38,839 nucleotides of DNA from Shewanella hafniensis (GTDB taxonomy: Bacteria; Pseudomonadota; Gammaproteobacteria; Enterobacterales; Shewanellaceae). The position numbers were made by a program, and so were the translations under genes. Below, piece by piece: positions 9,114-17,226 of this stretch; within the stretch, counting starts at the first letter, position 1; each line of letters begins with the position of its first letter. Under the pieces are notes generated by a model that was given only the letters and a program-made list of their open reading frames with translations, ran no database searches and was not told the DNA's origin. The stretch lies in the NCBI RefSeq assembly GCF_019655335.1, contig NZ_BPFD01000046.1, positions 1-38,839 of the forward strand, given 5' to 3'.

Positions 9114-10220
9114 CTACCTCGTGGTTGCGGCAATGGGAGATACAGCTTGGCCTACGACCAGCTTATGGAGTCCTTGGCTGACATAGATTTCATTGGGCTC
9201 AATCGCGCCTTGAATGTAGGCCATGTCTTGGGTGGTGTAGAGGATTTCCACATCTCGGCGCTCTATGATGGATTGCTGTTCATCCTTTGCGATGACATAC
9301 AGATTCCATAACCCACGAATACCATCCGTTAATGCCGAAATCGGCACCCAATACCCAGCTTGTTCTATTTGCTGCTGTTGATGCAGATACACAATTTCAC
9401 CGTTAATCACACGGGCATCTTGGGGTAGGCTTATCCTAAGTTGTAGGGTGCGACTGACGGGATTCACTTCGGCGCTAATACCGGCAATTTCGGCAGTAAA
9501 GATTTGATCTTGCACGCTGACTTGCACTTGTTGTTTTGGGTGAAACTGATCCGCTAACGCGACAGGTACGCCTATGTAGGCTTCAGGATTGATATTGCCC
9601 ACTAAGGTGAAGATAGGGCTGCCCGCAGCAACCACTTCGCCTAAGTTATGTAGCCTTTGACTGATGGTGCCGTCAAAGGGTGCCACTAAGATGGATTTAT
9701 CGAGCTTAAGTTGGTTGGCATGCTGCGAGGCAAGTAGACGGTTTTTCGCTGCGGCTAAGCTATTTAATTGTGAGCGGTTTTCATCTAATAGCTGCTCAGA
9801 GACATAGCCCGATTTTTTCAATTCTTGATTACGTTTTAGAGTGCTGGTGGCCAGATCAACATCGGCTTGGGTTTGCGCCAGACTCGCTTGGATCTCCTGA
9901 CGCTCGGCTTCGAGTAGTCGGGTATCGAGGATTGCCAGTATTTGATCTTGCTTCACTTTGATGCCGGAATCGGCCTGTAGCTCGTTTAACTTACCAGCCA
10001 GTTCAAAGCCGACGCCAGTTGTGTTGCCCGCACGGATAGTCCCCGTGAAGGTTTGCTCGTGCTGATAGCTTAGTGTCAGGATCAACGCTTGGCTCGTGAC
10101 TGTGGACAGTACGGTTGTCGTGGCGTGTTCAGTGACTTCCTTTTGACAGGCGGATAATGTGACTAAAGCAAACACGCAGACGCTGATAGTGCGCCAAGAA
10201 CGTCGGGCAGTTCGATCCAT
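9114..10220 (-). CDS. RND efflux periplasmic adaptor, probable lipoprotein
   Basis: Membrane-fusion (HlyD/AcrA type) subunit of 368 residues that links the permease to an outer-membrane channel. The N-terminus is basic then hydrophobic, ending in LSAC with Cys25 as likely lipidation site. A lipoyl-like half motif (FELAGKLNELQADSGIKVKQ) is followed by a coiled coil at about 105-170. The second lipoyl half is VAPFDGTISQRLHNLGEVVAAGSP, with a beta-barrel domain after that. It is the first gene of a two-gene operon divergent from tetR, and the TetR-type palindromes lie just upstream. Confidence 0.9.
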   Translation of the reverse strand: MDRTARRSWRTISVCVFALVTLSACQKEVTEHATTTVLSTVTSQALILTLSYQHEQTFTGTIRAGNTTGVGFELAGKLNELQADSGIKVKQDQILAILDTRLLEAERQEIQASLAQTQADVDLATSTLKRNQELKKSGYVSEQLLDENRSQLNSLAAAKNRLLASQHANQLKLDKSILVAPFDGTISQRLHNLGEVVAAGSPIFTLVGNINPEAYIGVPVALADQFHPKQQVQVSVQDQIFTAEIAGISAEVNPVSRTLQLRISLPQDARVINGEIVYLHQQQQIEQAGYWVPISALTDGIRGLWNLYVIAKDEQQSIIERRDVEILYTTQDMAYIQGAIEPNEIYVSQGLHKLVVGQAVSPIAATTR

Positions 10221-10261
10221 TTTAAGTGCTTCCGCTGTAAGTTAAACGTTAATGCAATGTA

Positions 10262-10309
10262 ACTAGACTTGCTAGTCTAGTTGTGTGGAACTAGACTGTC
10301 TAGTCTATT
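10262..10309. promoter_or_regulatory. Tandem palindromic operators between the RND operon and tetR
   Basis: Two 20-bp palindromes lie 28 bp apart, start to start. The first is ACTAGACT-TGCT-AGTCTAGT (10262-10281) with perfect 8-bp arms. The second is ACTAGACT-GTCT-AGTCTATT (10290-10309) with one mismatch in the arms. Such paired sites in a divergent intergenic region are typical TetR-family operators. A -35-like TTGCTA (10269-10274) and -10-like TAGACT (10292-10297), 17 bp apart, fall within them, so bound repressor would block tetR transcription and probably also the efflux promoter. Confidence 0.8.
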
Positions 10310-10359
10310 TTGTGCTTAACTAATGCCAATTTATTAGGTCTACCTATTCGAGAGTCGAT

Positions 10360-10989
10360 ATGACGCATTCCTCTGAGACGCAGTTACCTCTGAGCCGTAG
10401 CGAACAAAAACGTCAGCAAGTGCTTGTGGCTGCTATTGATTTATTTTGTCGTCAAGGGTTCCCTCATACCAGTATGGATGAGGTTGCCAAGCTTGCGGGT
10501 GTGTCGAAACAAACCGTCTATTCCCATTACGGCAGTAAAGATGAATTATTTGTTGCGGCAATCGAATCTAAGTGTGTTGGCCATAATCTTAATGATGATT
10601 TGTTAAGCGATCCCACTAAGCCGGATTCCGCATTAACCCAATTTGCCCTGCAATTTGGGGAGATGATCGTCAGCCCTGAAGCTATTACGGTATTCAAAGC
10701 CTGTGTGGCGCAATCCGAAAGCCATCCCGAAGTGTCGCAGTTGTTCTTCGACGCGGGCCCGAAACATATAGTGGGATTGCTGGCTGACTATTTAGTGAAA
10801 GTAGAGGCGTTAGGGCAATATCGATTTGGTAACGCTCACCACAGTGCGGTGCGTTTATGTTTAATGTTGTTTGGTGAGCTAAAACTCAAATTAGAATTGG
10901 GCTTGGCAGCCGATGAACTCGTTGACGATAGAAATGAGTATATTTTGGGTTGTGCCGACATGTTTCTGAGGGCGCATAGGGTTAAATAA
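10360..10989 (+). CDS. TetR/AcrR family transcriptional regulator
   Basis: A 209-residue DNA-binding regulator. The N-terminal helix-turn-helix domain spans about residues 14-60. It includes AAIDLFCRQGFPHTSMDEVAKLAGVS and the recognition helix KQTVYSHYGSKDELF. The rest is a variable ligand-binding helical domain resembling the AefR-like C-terminal family. It is divergent from the RND pair, and the paired palindromes at 10262-10309 are its likely operators. By family analogy it represses the pump and itself until an efflux substrate binds. The ligand is unknown. Confidence 0.92.
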   Translation: MTHSSETQLPLSRSEQKRQQVLVAAIDLFCRQGFPHTSMDEVAKLAGVSKQTVYSHYGSKDELFVAAIESKCVGHNLNDDLLSDPTKPDSALTQFALQFGEMIVSPEAITVFKACVAQSESHPEVSQLFFDAGPKHIVGLLADYLVKVEALGQYRFGNAHHSAVRLCLMLFGELKLKLELGLAADELVDDRNEYILGCADMFLRAHRVK

Positions 10990-11108
10990 AACGTGTACGT
11001 TAAAAAGGTATCATTTCGTATCTCTATATCGAAAGCTTGAACCTTTTAGCTAGATAGTGCGTATTATGCGCGAAAGTCTTTTAATCATTTTAAATGCAAG
11101 GAGCTGAC

Positions 11109-12053
11109 GTGGCTAATCGAGAACTTTCACCATCGAGCACAAAACTGTGCCCGCTGAAAAGCGCTGTATTACTGTTGCCGTTAATGAGTTGTGCTGCGAT
11201 TGCAGCGGATAAACCTTCGAAGGAATACAAGCCATTTAGATTAAGTGTCGCGCAGATCAGCACCCAGAGTGCCGATGTGGCCAATGGTAATACTGAGCTA
11301 CAAAGGGACAGTTTATTACTGAGTGCAGGGATGAATGTTCCGTTAAATCAGCAATGGTCTTTAGGCTTTCGTGTAGGTTATGACAGGCTGGATTATGATT
11401 GGCGCAATATCACCCTTACTGGCGCTAACAATGTCGCCCCGCTGTTCGGCACCGACGGGCAGAATTGGGATCATATCAATCGTTACCGTGCCGGAGTGTC
11501 GTTAAATTATCGCATGGATAAACATTGGGCCTTCTTTCTCGCGCCGCAGATCCAATATGCCTACGCCGATACTGCATCGGCCAGCGAAGCCCAGAGTTAC
11601 GGTATTGTGGCGTCTGCCATGTATGCATTTGATTCGGGGAATATGATTGGCTTTGGCGTCGCGTATCTTAATGATATCGATGAAGTTCGCACTGTGCCTT
11701 ATCTCGCTATGCGCTGGCAGATAGATGAACATTGGGCACTCGCCAATCCTTTCCAAGCTGGTTTTAGTGGTCCTGCAGGATTAGAGCTGAGTTATCGATT
11801 TAATTCCGATTGGAATGTCGGCTTTGGTAGTTCGCGTCGTACTGAGCGATTCCTTATCGAAGACGATGACACTGTGGTAGAAACGAACGAATGGGTGAGT
11901 TATTTGCGTGGCGGTTGGCAAGCAACCCCAGCATTAACAGTAAATATTTACGCCGGTTATTACTTTGATGGTGAGTTAGAAGTGACCGACCAAGCTGCGC
12001 TTGATATGGATAGCCAAGGCGCTGCGGCCTTGGATATCGAATTCAAATTCTAA
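11109..12053 (+). CDS. Outer-membrane beta-barrel protein (DUF6268-like)
   Basis: An exported protein of 314 residues. The N-terminus has a hydrophobic stretch (LLLPLMSCAAIAA) with cleavage probable after AIAA. The body consists of alternating strands rich in aromatic and polar residues (WSLGFRVGYDRLDYDW, YRAGVSLNYRMDKHWAFFLAP) and ends in FKF, a typical outer-membrane C-terminus. I chose GTG 11109 because AAGGAG at 11098-11103 precedes it at good spacing; ATG 11094 would lie upstream of that site. The function is unknown; the family assignment is from memory of similar Shewanella proteins. Confidence 0.75.
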   Translation: MANRELSPSSTKLCPLKSAVLLLPLMSCAAIAADKPSKEYKPFRLSVAQISTQSADVANGNTELQRDSLLLSAGMNVPLNQQWSLGFRVGYDRLDYDWRNITLTGANNVAPLFGTDGQNWDHINRYRAGVSLNYRMDKHWAFFLAPQIQYAYADTASASEAQSYGIVASAMYAFDSGNMIGFGVAYLNDIDEVRTVPYLAMRWQIDEHWALANPFQAGFSGPAGLELSYRFNSDWNVGFGSSRRTERFLIEDDDTVVETNEWVSYLRGGWQATPALTVNIYAGYYFDGELEVTDQAALDMDSQGAAALDIEFKF

Positions 12054-12065
12054 CGTTAATGTCAG

Positions 12066-12626
12066 TTATTTACCCAGCATGGCCTCTTTGAGGCTTTTCT
12101 GGGCTGGCTTGTCACCTAGCCAAATTTTTAACAGTGCTTGACGGAACATTTCACCTTCGATGGTGGCTTGTTCCTGACCATTTTTATAGGCCGTCACGCC
12201 GCAGGCTTTATTGGCGACTAAGGTAAATTGGTCGCCTTCTTTAATTTCTTCGTTAAACAGCGCCATAAAAGCATCGATTTGCGGTTGAATATCGGCGGTG
12301 TTTTCTGCGGTCGCGTGCTCAAAACCTTCAGTGATCGCATCGCGCATTTTTTCTGAGGTGATCATGCCAGAGGTAATATTAAGGCGGATTGCCGCAATCG
12401 GAGCATCGATAACCGCTGCTGTGCTACTCAAGTCTGCTGGCAAATACAGACTGCCCACATATAAATCCATAAAGAACTTACTGCGAACGCCCGAGCCATT
12501 GAGCTGTAATGCTTGGCTATCTAACGTCACAGTATCGGCGACTTGCACACCTGATACTTCTTTGGCCATTAATGTGTGGGGTAATAACAGCGCGCTTGCT
12601 AGGGTAAGCGTGGAGAGTAACTTCAT
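12066..12626 (-). CDS. Exported chalcone-isomerase-like protein
   Basis: A 186-residue protein with a signal peptide (MKLLSTLTLASALLLPHTLMAKE, cut after LMA). The mature part shows the chalcone-isomerase-like fold signature: LNGSGVRSKFFMDLYVGSLYLP, then MITSEKMRDAITEGFEHA, and a C-terminal FRQALLKIWLGDKPAQKSLKEAMLG. Bacterial members are usually not flavonoid enzymes and may bind fatty acids; the role here is unknown. I chose ATG 12626, which follows GAGGTG; an upstream in-frame ATG at 12638 overlaps that ribosome site. The gene converges on the barrel-protein gene with 12 bp between stops. Confidence 0.82.
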   Translation of the reverse strand: MKLLSTLTLASALLLPHTLMAKEVSGVQVADTVTLDSQALQLNGSGVRSKFFMDLYVGSLYLPADLSSTAAVIDAPIAAIRLNITSGMITSEKMRDAITEGFEHATAENTADIQPQIDAFMALFNEEIKEGDQFTLVANKACGVTAYKNGQEQATIEGEMFRQALLKIWLGDKPAQKSLKEAMLGK

Positions 12627-12803
12627 AATACACCTCATTTTTCTATTTTAATTATTGGGTATAAAGCAGATTTTATGAGTATTTACAGCAGAAAGTTGAC
12701 CCCAACTTCTCAAATACTCGGCATCGAAAATGGATGTTAATCTAAAGAAGAGGGGAGAGATAGGCTAATTGTGCCTAAGCATCATTCGAAAATGGTTAAA
12801 TAT

Positions 12804-12833
12804 GGCATACTCATCATTAAGTATGAGCATGCC
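12804..12833. repeat. Inverted repeat in the gap between two minus-strand genes
   Basis: GGCATACTCAT (12804-12814) and ATGAGCATGCC (12823-12833) form an 11-bp stem with one mismatch and an 8-nt loop. No T-run follows on either strand, so it is not an obvious terminator. The rest of 12627-12914 holds nothing I recognise apart from the ribosome site of the downstream gene. Confidence 0.4.
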
Positions 12834-12914
12834 AACAAGATGATTCATCGCGCTAAACTATTGACATAAAAGTATTGGCGGCAAATCCTCAACGTTACAC
12901 TTTCTGCGTGAAAA

Positions 12915-13394
12915 TTATCCGCGAGTGCCCAGCTTGTACTGACCACTCTGTTCGAACATCACAGCTTGTTTCTGTTTTGGTGAGATCAAAATTGGACCGT
13001 CGTCGAAGAAGAGAAAACACTTCCAATTACGGACGAACACATCCCAACGAGTTTCAATAATCTGATATTTTTCATAGCAAAAATAGACGGTTGTCTCATC
13101 GGGCCATTGAATGAACTCGGCTAACATGGCGGGTAAACTGCTCTCTTCACTATCCCAAGCACTCTGCCAATGATCTGTTTCCACCCAAGCATCAGCCTTC
13201 GCCGCCCAGTCTCCCTTAGTAAATTGCTCCGCACGACTACTTTTGTTGCTGATCCATTGATTCCAGATTTCCATCGCACTTTTATCTGTTAACGGCAGGA
13301 TATGCGCCTTGTCTTCGTCAGTGACAGGCAAGTCTTTGTGGTTGAAAATCCACTTACGGCGGTATTGTTCTAGCGGGATATAAGTGTTGGCCAA
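12915..13394 (-). CDS. Cytoplasmic protein, probable DUF2947 family
   Basis: A 159-residue soluble protein with no signal peptide or membrane segment. It is rich in Trp (for example VETDHWQSAWDSEE and VRNWKCFLFFDDGPILI) and has the feel of the uncharacterised DUF2947 family found in Shewanella and Vibrio; I am moderately sure of the name. The start is a TTG at 13394, preceded by AGGAG at 7-bp spacing; no better ATG exists upstream. It stands alone, and no function can be inferred from the neighbours. Confidence 0.7.
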   Translation of the reverse strand: MANTYIPLEQYRRKWIFNHKDLPVTDEDKAHILPLTDKSAMEIWNQWISNKSSRAEQFTKGDWAAKADAWVETDHWQSAWDSEESSLPAMLAEFIQWPDETTVYFCYEKYQIIETRWDVFVRNWKCFLFFDDGPILISPKQKQAVMFEQSGQYKLGTRG

Positions 13395-13635
13395 GCAAGC
13401 TCTCCTAGGTTGAGCCCTGAAGGCTCATCAAACATCAATGTGTCGGATTATACTGACTTAGCCAAGTTTAGGGAAATGGCGCAATGTGGCTATATCCTAG
13501 TATTGGATTTTATAGTAACGATTAAGAGAGCTGTTTTTTAAGGGGGATAGACAGAGGAAGCTGTAAATTGTGTTTCTGGAAATCATGCTTATCAGAAAAC
13601 TCTTCAAGTGAAGTTGAAATCACATAAGCACTATC

Positions 13636-13711
13636 TGGTCTCTCCACAGGGACTCGAACCCCGATCGGCCGCTTAGGAGGCGGCTGCTCTATCCTGTTGA
13701 GCTATAGAGAG
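13636..13711 (-). tRNA. tRNA-Arg, anticodon CCT
   Basis: The reverse complement folds as a complete 76-nt cloverleaf. The acceptor stem is CTCTCTA with TGGAGAG, the D stem GCTC/GAGC, the anticodon stem GCCGC/GCGGC with loop CTCCTAA (anticodon CCT), and the T arm CGGGG-TTCGAGT-CCCTG. The 3' end is A plus an encoded CCA. It decodes AGG. A perfect -10 (TATAAT) lies at 13721-13726 on the minus strand, which would start transcription very near the mature 5' end. Confidence 0.96.
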
Positions 13712-13720
13712 ACGACAGTG

Positions 13721-13726
13721 ATTATA
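13721..13726 (-). promoter_or_regulatory. -10 element of the tRNA-Arg promoter
   Basis: Read on the minus strand this is TATAAT, ten bases before the tRNA 5' end. The matching -35 region (around 13744-13749) is poor. Confidence 0.5.
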
Positions 13727-13766
13727 CTGGTTTTATCTCTGATTAAAAGGCTTATGATTTAGTTGC

Positions 13767-14933
13767 TTAAATCTTAAGCGCTATGTCGTTTATCTGCACA
13801 TTGTAGGCTGCATTTTGGTCTACAAGTACTGCTGTTGAGCTTTCTTCACTCACTTGTTCAATTTTTACCGTGGCTCGACTTTTGGTTGCGACGGCGCGCA
13901 TTTCATTGAGTCGATCGGGTAGGTTTTGCTGTAATACGACTTGGAATTTATCCCCGACACGAATGCCATGTTTACGGCCGAGATTTAAAATGATCCTGTC
14001 CGCTTGGCGGCTCACGACTTGGCCGAGTAAGGGTCTGCAATTGAGAGTACTGTCCAAATCGTGGGTAGCCTGTTGCATTAATTTAGTAATATTTTTGCCA
14101 TAGGATGATCGCCAGAATCTGTCCGTATTCGGTGCAATAATGGCTTGTTCTTCAAATTCCCATGGCGCCGATGTGCTGTAGCTTTTACTCCAGACTTCTT
14201 CGCCACTGATCCCATGATAAAGGCTAAGTTTGAACTGGAATTGCCTGAGTGGAGCTTCATCCCAAAATCCTAGGAAGGTTGCCTGCACTGGCTCCATTGA
14301 GATATCCATAATTTGTGGTTGGAGGATATATTGGCTGTCGGTAATTTCACTAAGCCAGCTTGGGAGTCGATAACCGCGAATATCCACTAGATCTTGTTTA
14401 ATGTCGAGCAGCTCTTTAGCGTGAGTGTGGCTAAAACCTGTGGAAGAGTAATCTTCTATAACACTGCCTAGTTTTTCGGAAATAACTTCTTCAAAACCGG
14501 AAAGCTGCCCATATCTGAGCTGAGTACGATCTTTGATTTGTGCTTGAGGAATTAAAATCGCGGCCTTTAATTGTCCATTTGGACACTGCTGCGTAGGATC
14601 ATCATTTAGATCAAGTCGTAGGGACACATAAATTTTGTTTCCCTGGATTCGTTCGCTAACGAGTTGGATGCTGATGGCTTGAGCGTTGCGATTTATCGCG
14701 AAGTTATTCTGTGTAAGGTTTCCGTTAGAGGTTTGTTGTTCACTGGAGATTTGAATGCCTGTGCTTAATGTAGCATAGCTAACGGCTTGATTAATCGCTT
14801 CTTCCCTTGCTTGAGCCGTATTACCATTGATAATAGTCGCTTCACCACTGGCTTCTATCCATTCGGCTCGAATAGGCAAAGACAGCAGTGCAAGGCTCAA
14901 AATGATGAGCGAAGCTGAACGTGGTATGTGCAT
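13767..14933 (-). CDS. flgT: Flagellar assembly protein FlgT
   Basis: Periplasmic component of the H-ring that surrounds the basal body of sheathed or polar flagella in Vibrio and relatives. The product has 388 residues with a signal peptide (ASLIILSLALLSLPIRAEW). The mature part opens with WIEASGEATIINGNTAQAREEAINQAVSYA, the FlgT N-domain signature. The C-terminal third (LGQVVSRQADRIILNLGRKHGIRVGDKFQVV) is an SH3-like domain seen in FlgT. I chose ATG 14933 with AAGGA 8 bp upstream; a TTG lies directly before it. It is divergent from flgO-flgP, and a sigma-28-like element lies upstream. Confidence 0.9.
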   Translation of the reverse strand: MHIPRSASLIILSLALLSLPIRAEWIEASGEATIINGNTAQAREEAINQAVSYATLSTGIQISSEQQTSNGNLTQNNFAINRNAQAISIQLVSERIQGNKIYVSLRLDLNDDPTQQCPNGQLKAAILIPQAQIKDRTQLRYGQLSGFEEVISEKLGSVIEDYSSTGFSHTHAKELLDIKQDLVDIRGYRLPSWLSEITDSQYILQPQIMDISMEPVQATFLGFWDEAPLRQFQFKLSLYHGISGEEVWSKSYSTSAPWEFEEQAIIAPNTDRFWRSSYGKNITKLMQQATHDLDSTLNCRPLLGQVVSRQADRIILNLGRKHGIRVGDKFQVVLQQNLPDRLNEMRAVATKSRATVKIEQVSEESSTAVLVDQNAAYNVQINDIALKI

Positions 14934-14971
14934 CAATACAATCCTTATCGCTAAGCTATTGGCGAGCTTGC

Positions 14972-14998
14972 TAATCGAGCCAGTTTCCTGACACTTAA
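14972..14998 (-). promoter_or_regulatory. Candidate sigma-28 promoter for flgT
   Basis: On the minus strand TTAAGTGT, an 11-bp gap and CTCGATTA resemble the FliA consensus TAAAGTTT-N11-GCCGATAA (6/8 and 5/8). It ends about 40 bp before the flgT start. The exact spacing supports it; the match alone is moderate. Confidence 0.45.
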
Positions 14999-15049
14999 TC
15001 TAATATACCGACAAAGCAAATTTCATGCCTGAGTAACGAGAGTTTTCGA

Positions 15050-15076
15050 TAAAGTTTCCATTGGCGCAGTCGATAT
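15050..15076 (+). promoter_or_regulatory. Sigma-28 promoter for flgOP
   Basis: TAAAGTTT (15050-15057, 8/8), an 11-bp gap and GTCGATAT (15069-15076, 6/8) match the FliA consensus. The predicted start near 15083 leaves a leader of about 130 nt before flgO. Confidence 0.7.
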
Positions 15077-15212
15077 ACAGCGTATGAGCATAATATTGTC
15101 GGGCTGGAGCAATTTTGGTCCGAAGATTGCTGGCTTTTGTTACTCACAAAAATGAGACGCATAGAGTGTGAGTGATTTAATTGCCAGTACACCCATAGAT
15201 GAGGTAAATCCA

Positions 15213-15845
15213 ATGCTAAAGCGTGTGATTATTCCCTTAACATTACTGATGTTAGGTGGATGTGTGGCTAAATCGGTTACACCGCCCAAGCCGAGTTTAG
15301 TGGATGGCAATGGGTTGCCGCCAACGGCAGTGATCAACCATTTAGCACAGCGAATAGTGACAGAGCTCGTTAAGCAAAATGATGCTCTGCGCTCTGATCA
15401 GCCAATTGTCGTCGCCACCCCTGTATTAGTAGGTGACATGAATGGCACAAATGCGTTGGCGCAGCAGTTACAGCAAGGATTAATGACGTCGCTCCATAGC
15501 TTTCAGTTTAATGTGGTTGATTTAAATTTAGCAGATGGCTTGAGAGTGACGGCTAATGGGGATTTTATTTTGACGCGAGATTGGCAACAACTGTCGAAAA
15601 ATCTTCCCGTTGAGCATCTTGTTGTATCGACTATGAGCCCAGTTACCAATGGTATGGCGATCAACACTCGGATTGTGAACATAAGTAACAATCGTGTGGT
15701 ATCGGCCTCTCAAACTTTTGTGACTCAAAAAGAGTTGGCAAACTACATGCAGCCTTCGGAGCAAATTGTGTCACAAAATGGCATCTTATATCGTCAGGCG
15801 AGTCCAGGCATGAATGAAGTGCGTGTTTTAGGAGATGGAAAATGA
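15213..15845 (+). CDS. flgO: Flagellar outer-membrane lipoprotein FlgO
   Basis: Lipoprotein of 210 residues linked to polar flagellar outer-membrane stability and H-ring function in Vibrio. The signal peptide ends in LGGC with Cys17 as lipidation site. The FlgO domain follows: INHLAQRIVTELVKQNDALR, then PIVVATPVLVGDMNGTNALAQQLQQG and a strand-rich core (EHLVVSTMSPVTNGMAINTRIV). I chose ATG 15213 with GAGGTAA upstream, since an earlier GTG at 15168 would put 15 extra residues before the signal peptide. The stop overlaps the flgP start (ATGA), so the two are translationally coupled. Confidence 0.9.
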   Translation: MLKRVIIPLTLLMLGGCVAKSVTPPKPSLVDGNGLPPTAVINHLAQRIVTELVKQNDALRSDQPIVVATPVLVGDMNGTNALAQQLQQGLMTSLHSFQFNVVDLNLADGLRVTANGDFILTRDWQQLSKNLPVEHLVVSTMSPVTNGMAINTRIVNISNNRVVSASQTFVTQKELANYMQPSEQIVSQNGILYRQASPGMNEVRVLGDGK

Positions 15846-16291
15846 AACGCTACCTTTTAGTTATTGCGGCGCTAATGCTAACTGGCTGCGCTGCTAAAGA
15901 TAGATATGTGCAATGGGAAGATGTGCCTCCGCCGAGTTTTCCTAAGTTAACGGCCATAGGATATGCGCCCTTAGCGACTCAACCGGCTAAAGAGCAATCA
16001 CAAAGAGTGTTGATGGCTATGCAAGCATCAAAAATTGTGGCCTATCGTGAATTAGCAGAACAAGTTTATGGGCAGAAAATAACGGCAAACAGCAGTGTCA
16101 GTGATTGGATGTTGACGGACGATAATGTTAAAGCGTCGGTTTCTGGCGTGATCCGTGGGGCGCGGGTCGTTAAGAGTTATCCGGCTGGCGATCATTATGT
16201 CACTGAGTTAGAACTGGATTTTTCACAGGTATGGGCGCTGTATCAGCAACAGAGTCGTCCACAGCGAGTGAAAGAAGTCACGTATTTCTAG
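15842..16291 (+). CDS. flgP: Flagellar outer-membrane lipoprotein FlgP
   Basis: Lipoprotein of 149 residues that forms part of the outer-membrane ring around the polar flagellum in Vibrio and Campylobacter. The signal peptide MKRYLLVIAALMLTGC ends at Cys16. The mature part has the LPP20/FlgP pattern: a proline-rich start (PPPSFPKLTAIGYAPL), then AMQASKIVAYRELAEQVYGQKI and SGVIRGARVVKSYPAGDHYVTELELD. It overlaps flgO by four bases. A hairpin with a T-rich tail follows. Confidence 0.92.
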   Translation: MKRYLLVIAALMLTGCAAKDRYVQWEDVPPPSFPKLTAIGYAPLATQPAKEQSQRVLMAMQASKIVAYRELAEQVYGQKITANSSVSDWMLTDDNVKASVSGVIRGARVVKSYPAGDHYVTELELDFSQVWALYQQQSRPQRVKEVTYF

Positions 16292-16313
16292 TCATTTCTA
16301 CATGACTCTATTG

Positions 16314-16354
16314 AGCCGCGTACTATGCGAGTAGTTATGCGGCTTTTCTTTTTC
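16314..16354 (+). terminator. Probable terminator after flgOP
   Basis: AGCCGC (16314-16319) pairs with GCGGCT (16339-16344), with inner TACT/AGTA pairing. A T-rich tract (TTTTCTTTTTC) follows. The inner stem is imperfect. Confidence 0.6.
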
Positions 16355-16433
16355 TGCACAAGTATCAAAGTCTAATCTTTAATCAGAGCAGAGCTTAGAA
16401 GCGGGAAATACAGAGTGGGAATTGATGCGCCTG

Positions 16434-16859
16434 TTAGGCCTTTAAATCATTACCTAAACTTGAGATAGTTGAGGTCTTGCCTTTATCGTTATACGTAAGG
16501 CTGGAGGCGTTTCTGCTGGCTTGTAAAGCTTGAGCGAAGCGATTGAGACTGGCTAAATTCATCTCAATTAAACTGGCATTTTGATCGTTCAGTTCTTTGC
16601 ATTCAGTTAATGCGTCTTTGACAACGGCCATTTTATGCACGAGTTCGGTTTGCTGAGTGAGTTGAGACTTATCAGTGTGGTTTGCCAGAATATCGTCATT
16701 AGTCTTGAGTTCTTTCAGACATTGTGATTTTTCGTTAGCAAGAGAAAGCAGTAAATCGGCGTTTTGGTCAACCAAAGCGCCTTTTTCCTTGAGTATGATT
16801 TGCTTAAGAACAGCCAAATGGGCGTGTTGTAGATCTACCAGTTTAGCTATTTCAGTCAT
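16434..16859 (-). CDS. flgN: Flagellar export chaperone FlgN
   Basis: A 141-residue helical cytoplasmic protein that in other bacteria keeps the hook-filament junction proteins FlgK and FlgL soluble for export. The sequence is heptad-rich (LAVLKQIILKEKGALVDQNADLLLSLANEKSQCLKELKTND) with a low-complexity tail. The assignment rests on position directly after flgM (2-bp gap), length, and the FlgN-like helical pattern. A sigma-28 promoter before flgM should drive both genes. Confidence 0.87.
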   Translation of the reverse strand: MTEIAKLVDLQHAHLAVLKQIILKEKGALVDQNADLLLSLANEKSQCLKELKTNDDILANHTDKSQLTQQTELVHKMAVVKDALTECKELNDQNASLIEMNLASLNRFAQALQASRNASSLTYNDKGKTSTISSLGNDLKA

Positions 16860-16861
16860 AG

Positions 16862-17185
16862 TTACTCTTTATTCAAGTCATTAAGTTCGGCTTCAAAACT
16901 TGCAATATTGGCAGCCAACTTTTCAGGGTCAATTTTATAGCGGCCTTCGGCGATAGCCTGTTTAATTTCGGCCACTTTCTTTTGATCAACTTCAGGAAGG
17001 CTCGCCATTTTAGTCTGAGCTCCTTGAAGTTGTTGCGCTTGCGCTGTAATCACCACTGAGTCGCTTCTTTGTGGTGTTGTCGATTTTGTGGCAACTTGAG
17101 CAGATTGATCGCTGCTAGTTTTAGTTGCACCTGAACGAACTTGTGTGGTCGTTGCAGTGTTGAGTTTGCTAATATCAATTGCCAT
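16862..17185 (-). CDS. flgM: Anti-sigma-28 factor FlgM
   Basis: A 107-residue protein that binds and holds sigma-28 (FliA) until the hook is finished, then leaves through the flagellar export gate. The N-half is Ser/Thr/Gln rich and probably disordered. The conserved C-half (SDSVVITAQAQQLQGAQ, then VAEIKQAIAEGRYKIDPEKLA) is the sigma-binding helix region. It starts MAIDISKLNTAT, a common FlgM opening. An excellent sigma-28 promoter lies at 17227-17253, implying autogenous feedback. flgN follows at once. Confidence 0.94.
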   Translation of the reverse strand: MAIDISKLNTATTTQVRSGATKTSSDQSAQVATKSTTPQRSDSVVITAQAQQLQGAQTKMASLPEVDQKKVAEIKQAIAEGRYKIDPEKLAANIASFEAELNDLNKE

Positions 17186-17226
17186 TTTCGGCTCCAGCGT
17201 CGTGTGTACGGGATTTCTTAACTGGG

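Noticed and set aside
12066..12626. Chalcone-isomerase-like gene as evidence of flavonoid metabolism
   Set aside because: Bacterial exported members of this fold family generally are not flavonoid enzymes, and no related pathway genes are nearby.
15168..15212. GTG 15168 as start of flgO
   Set aside because: It would put 15 residues before a standard lipoprotein signal peptide, while ATG 15213 has a good ribosome site.
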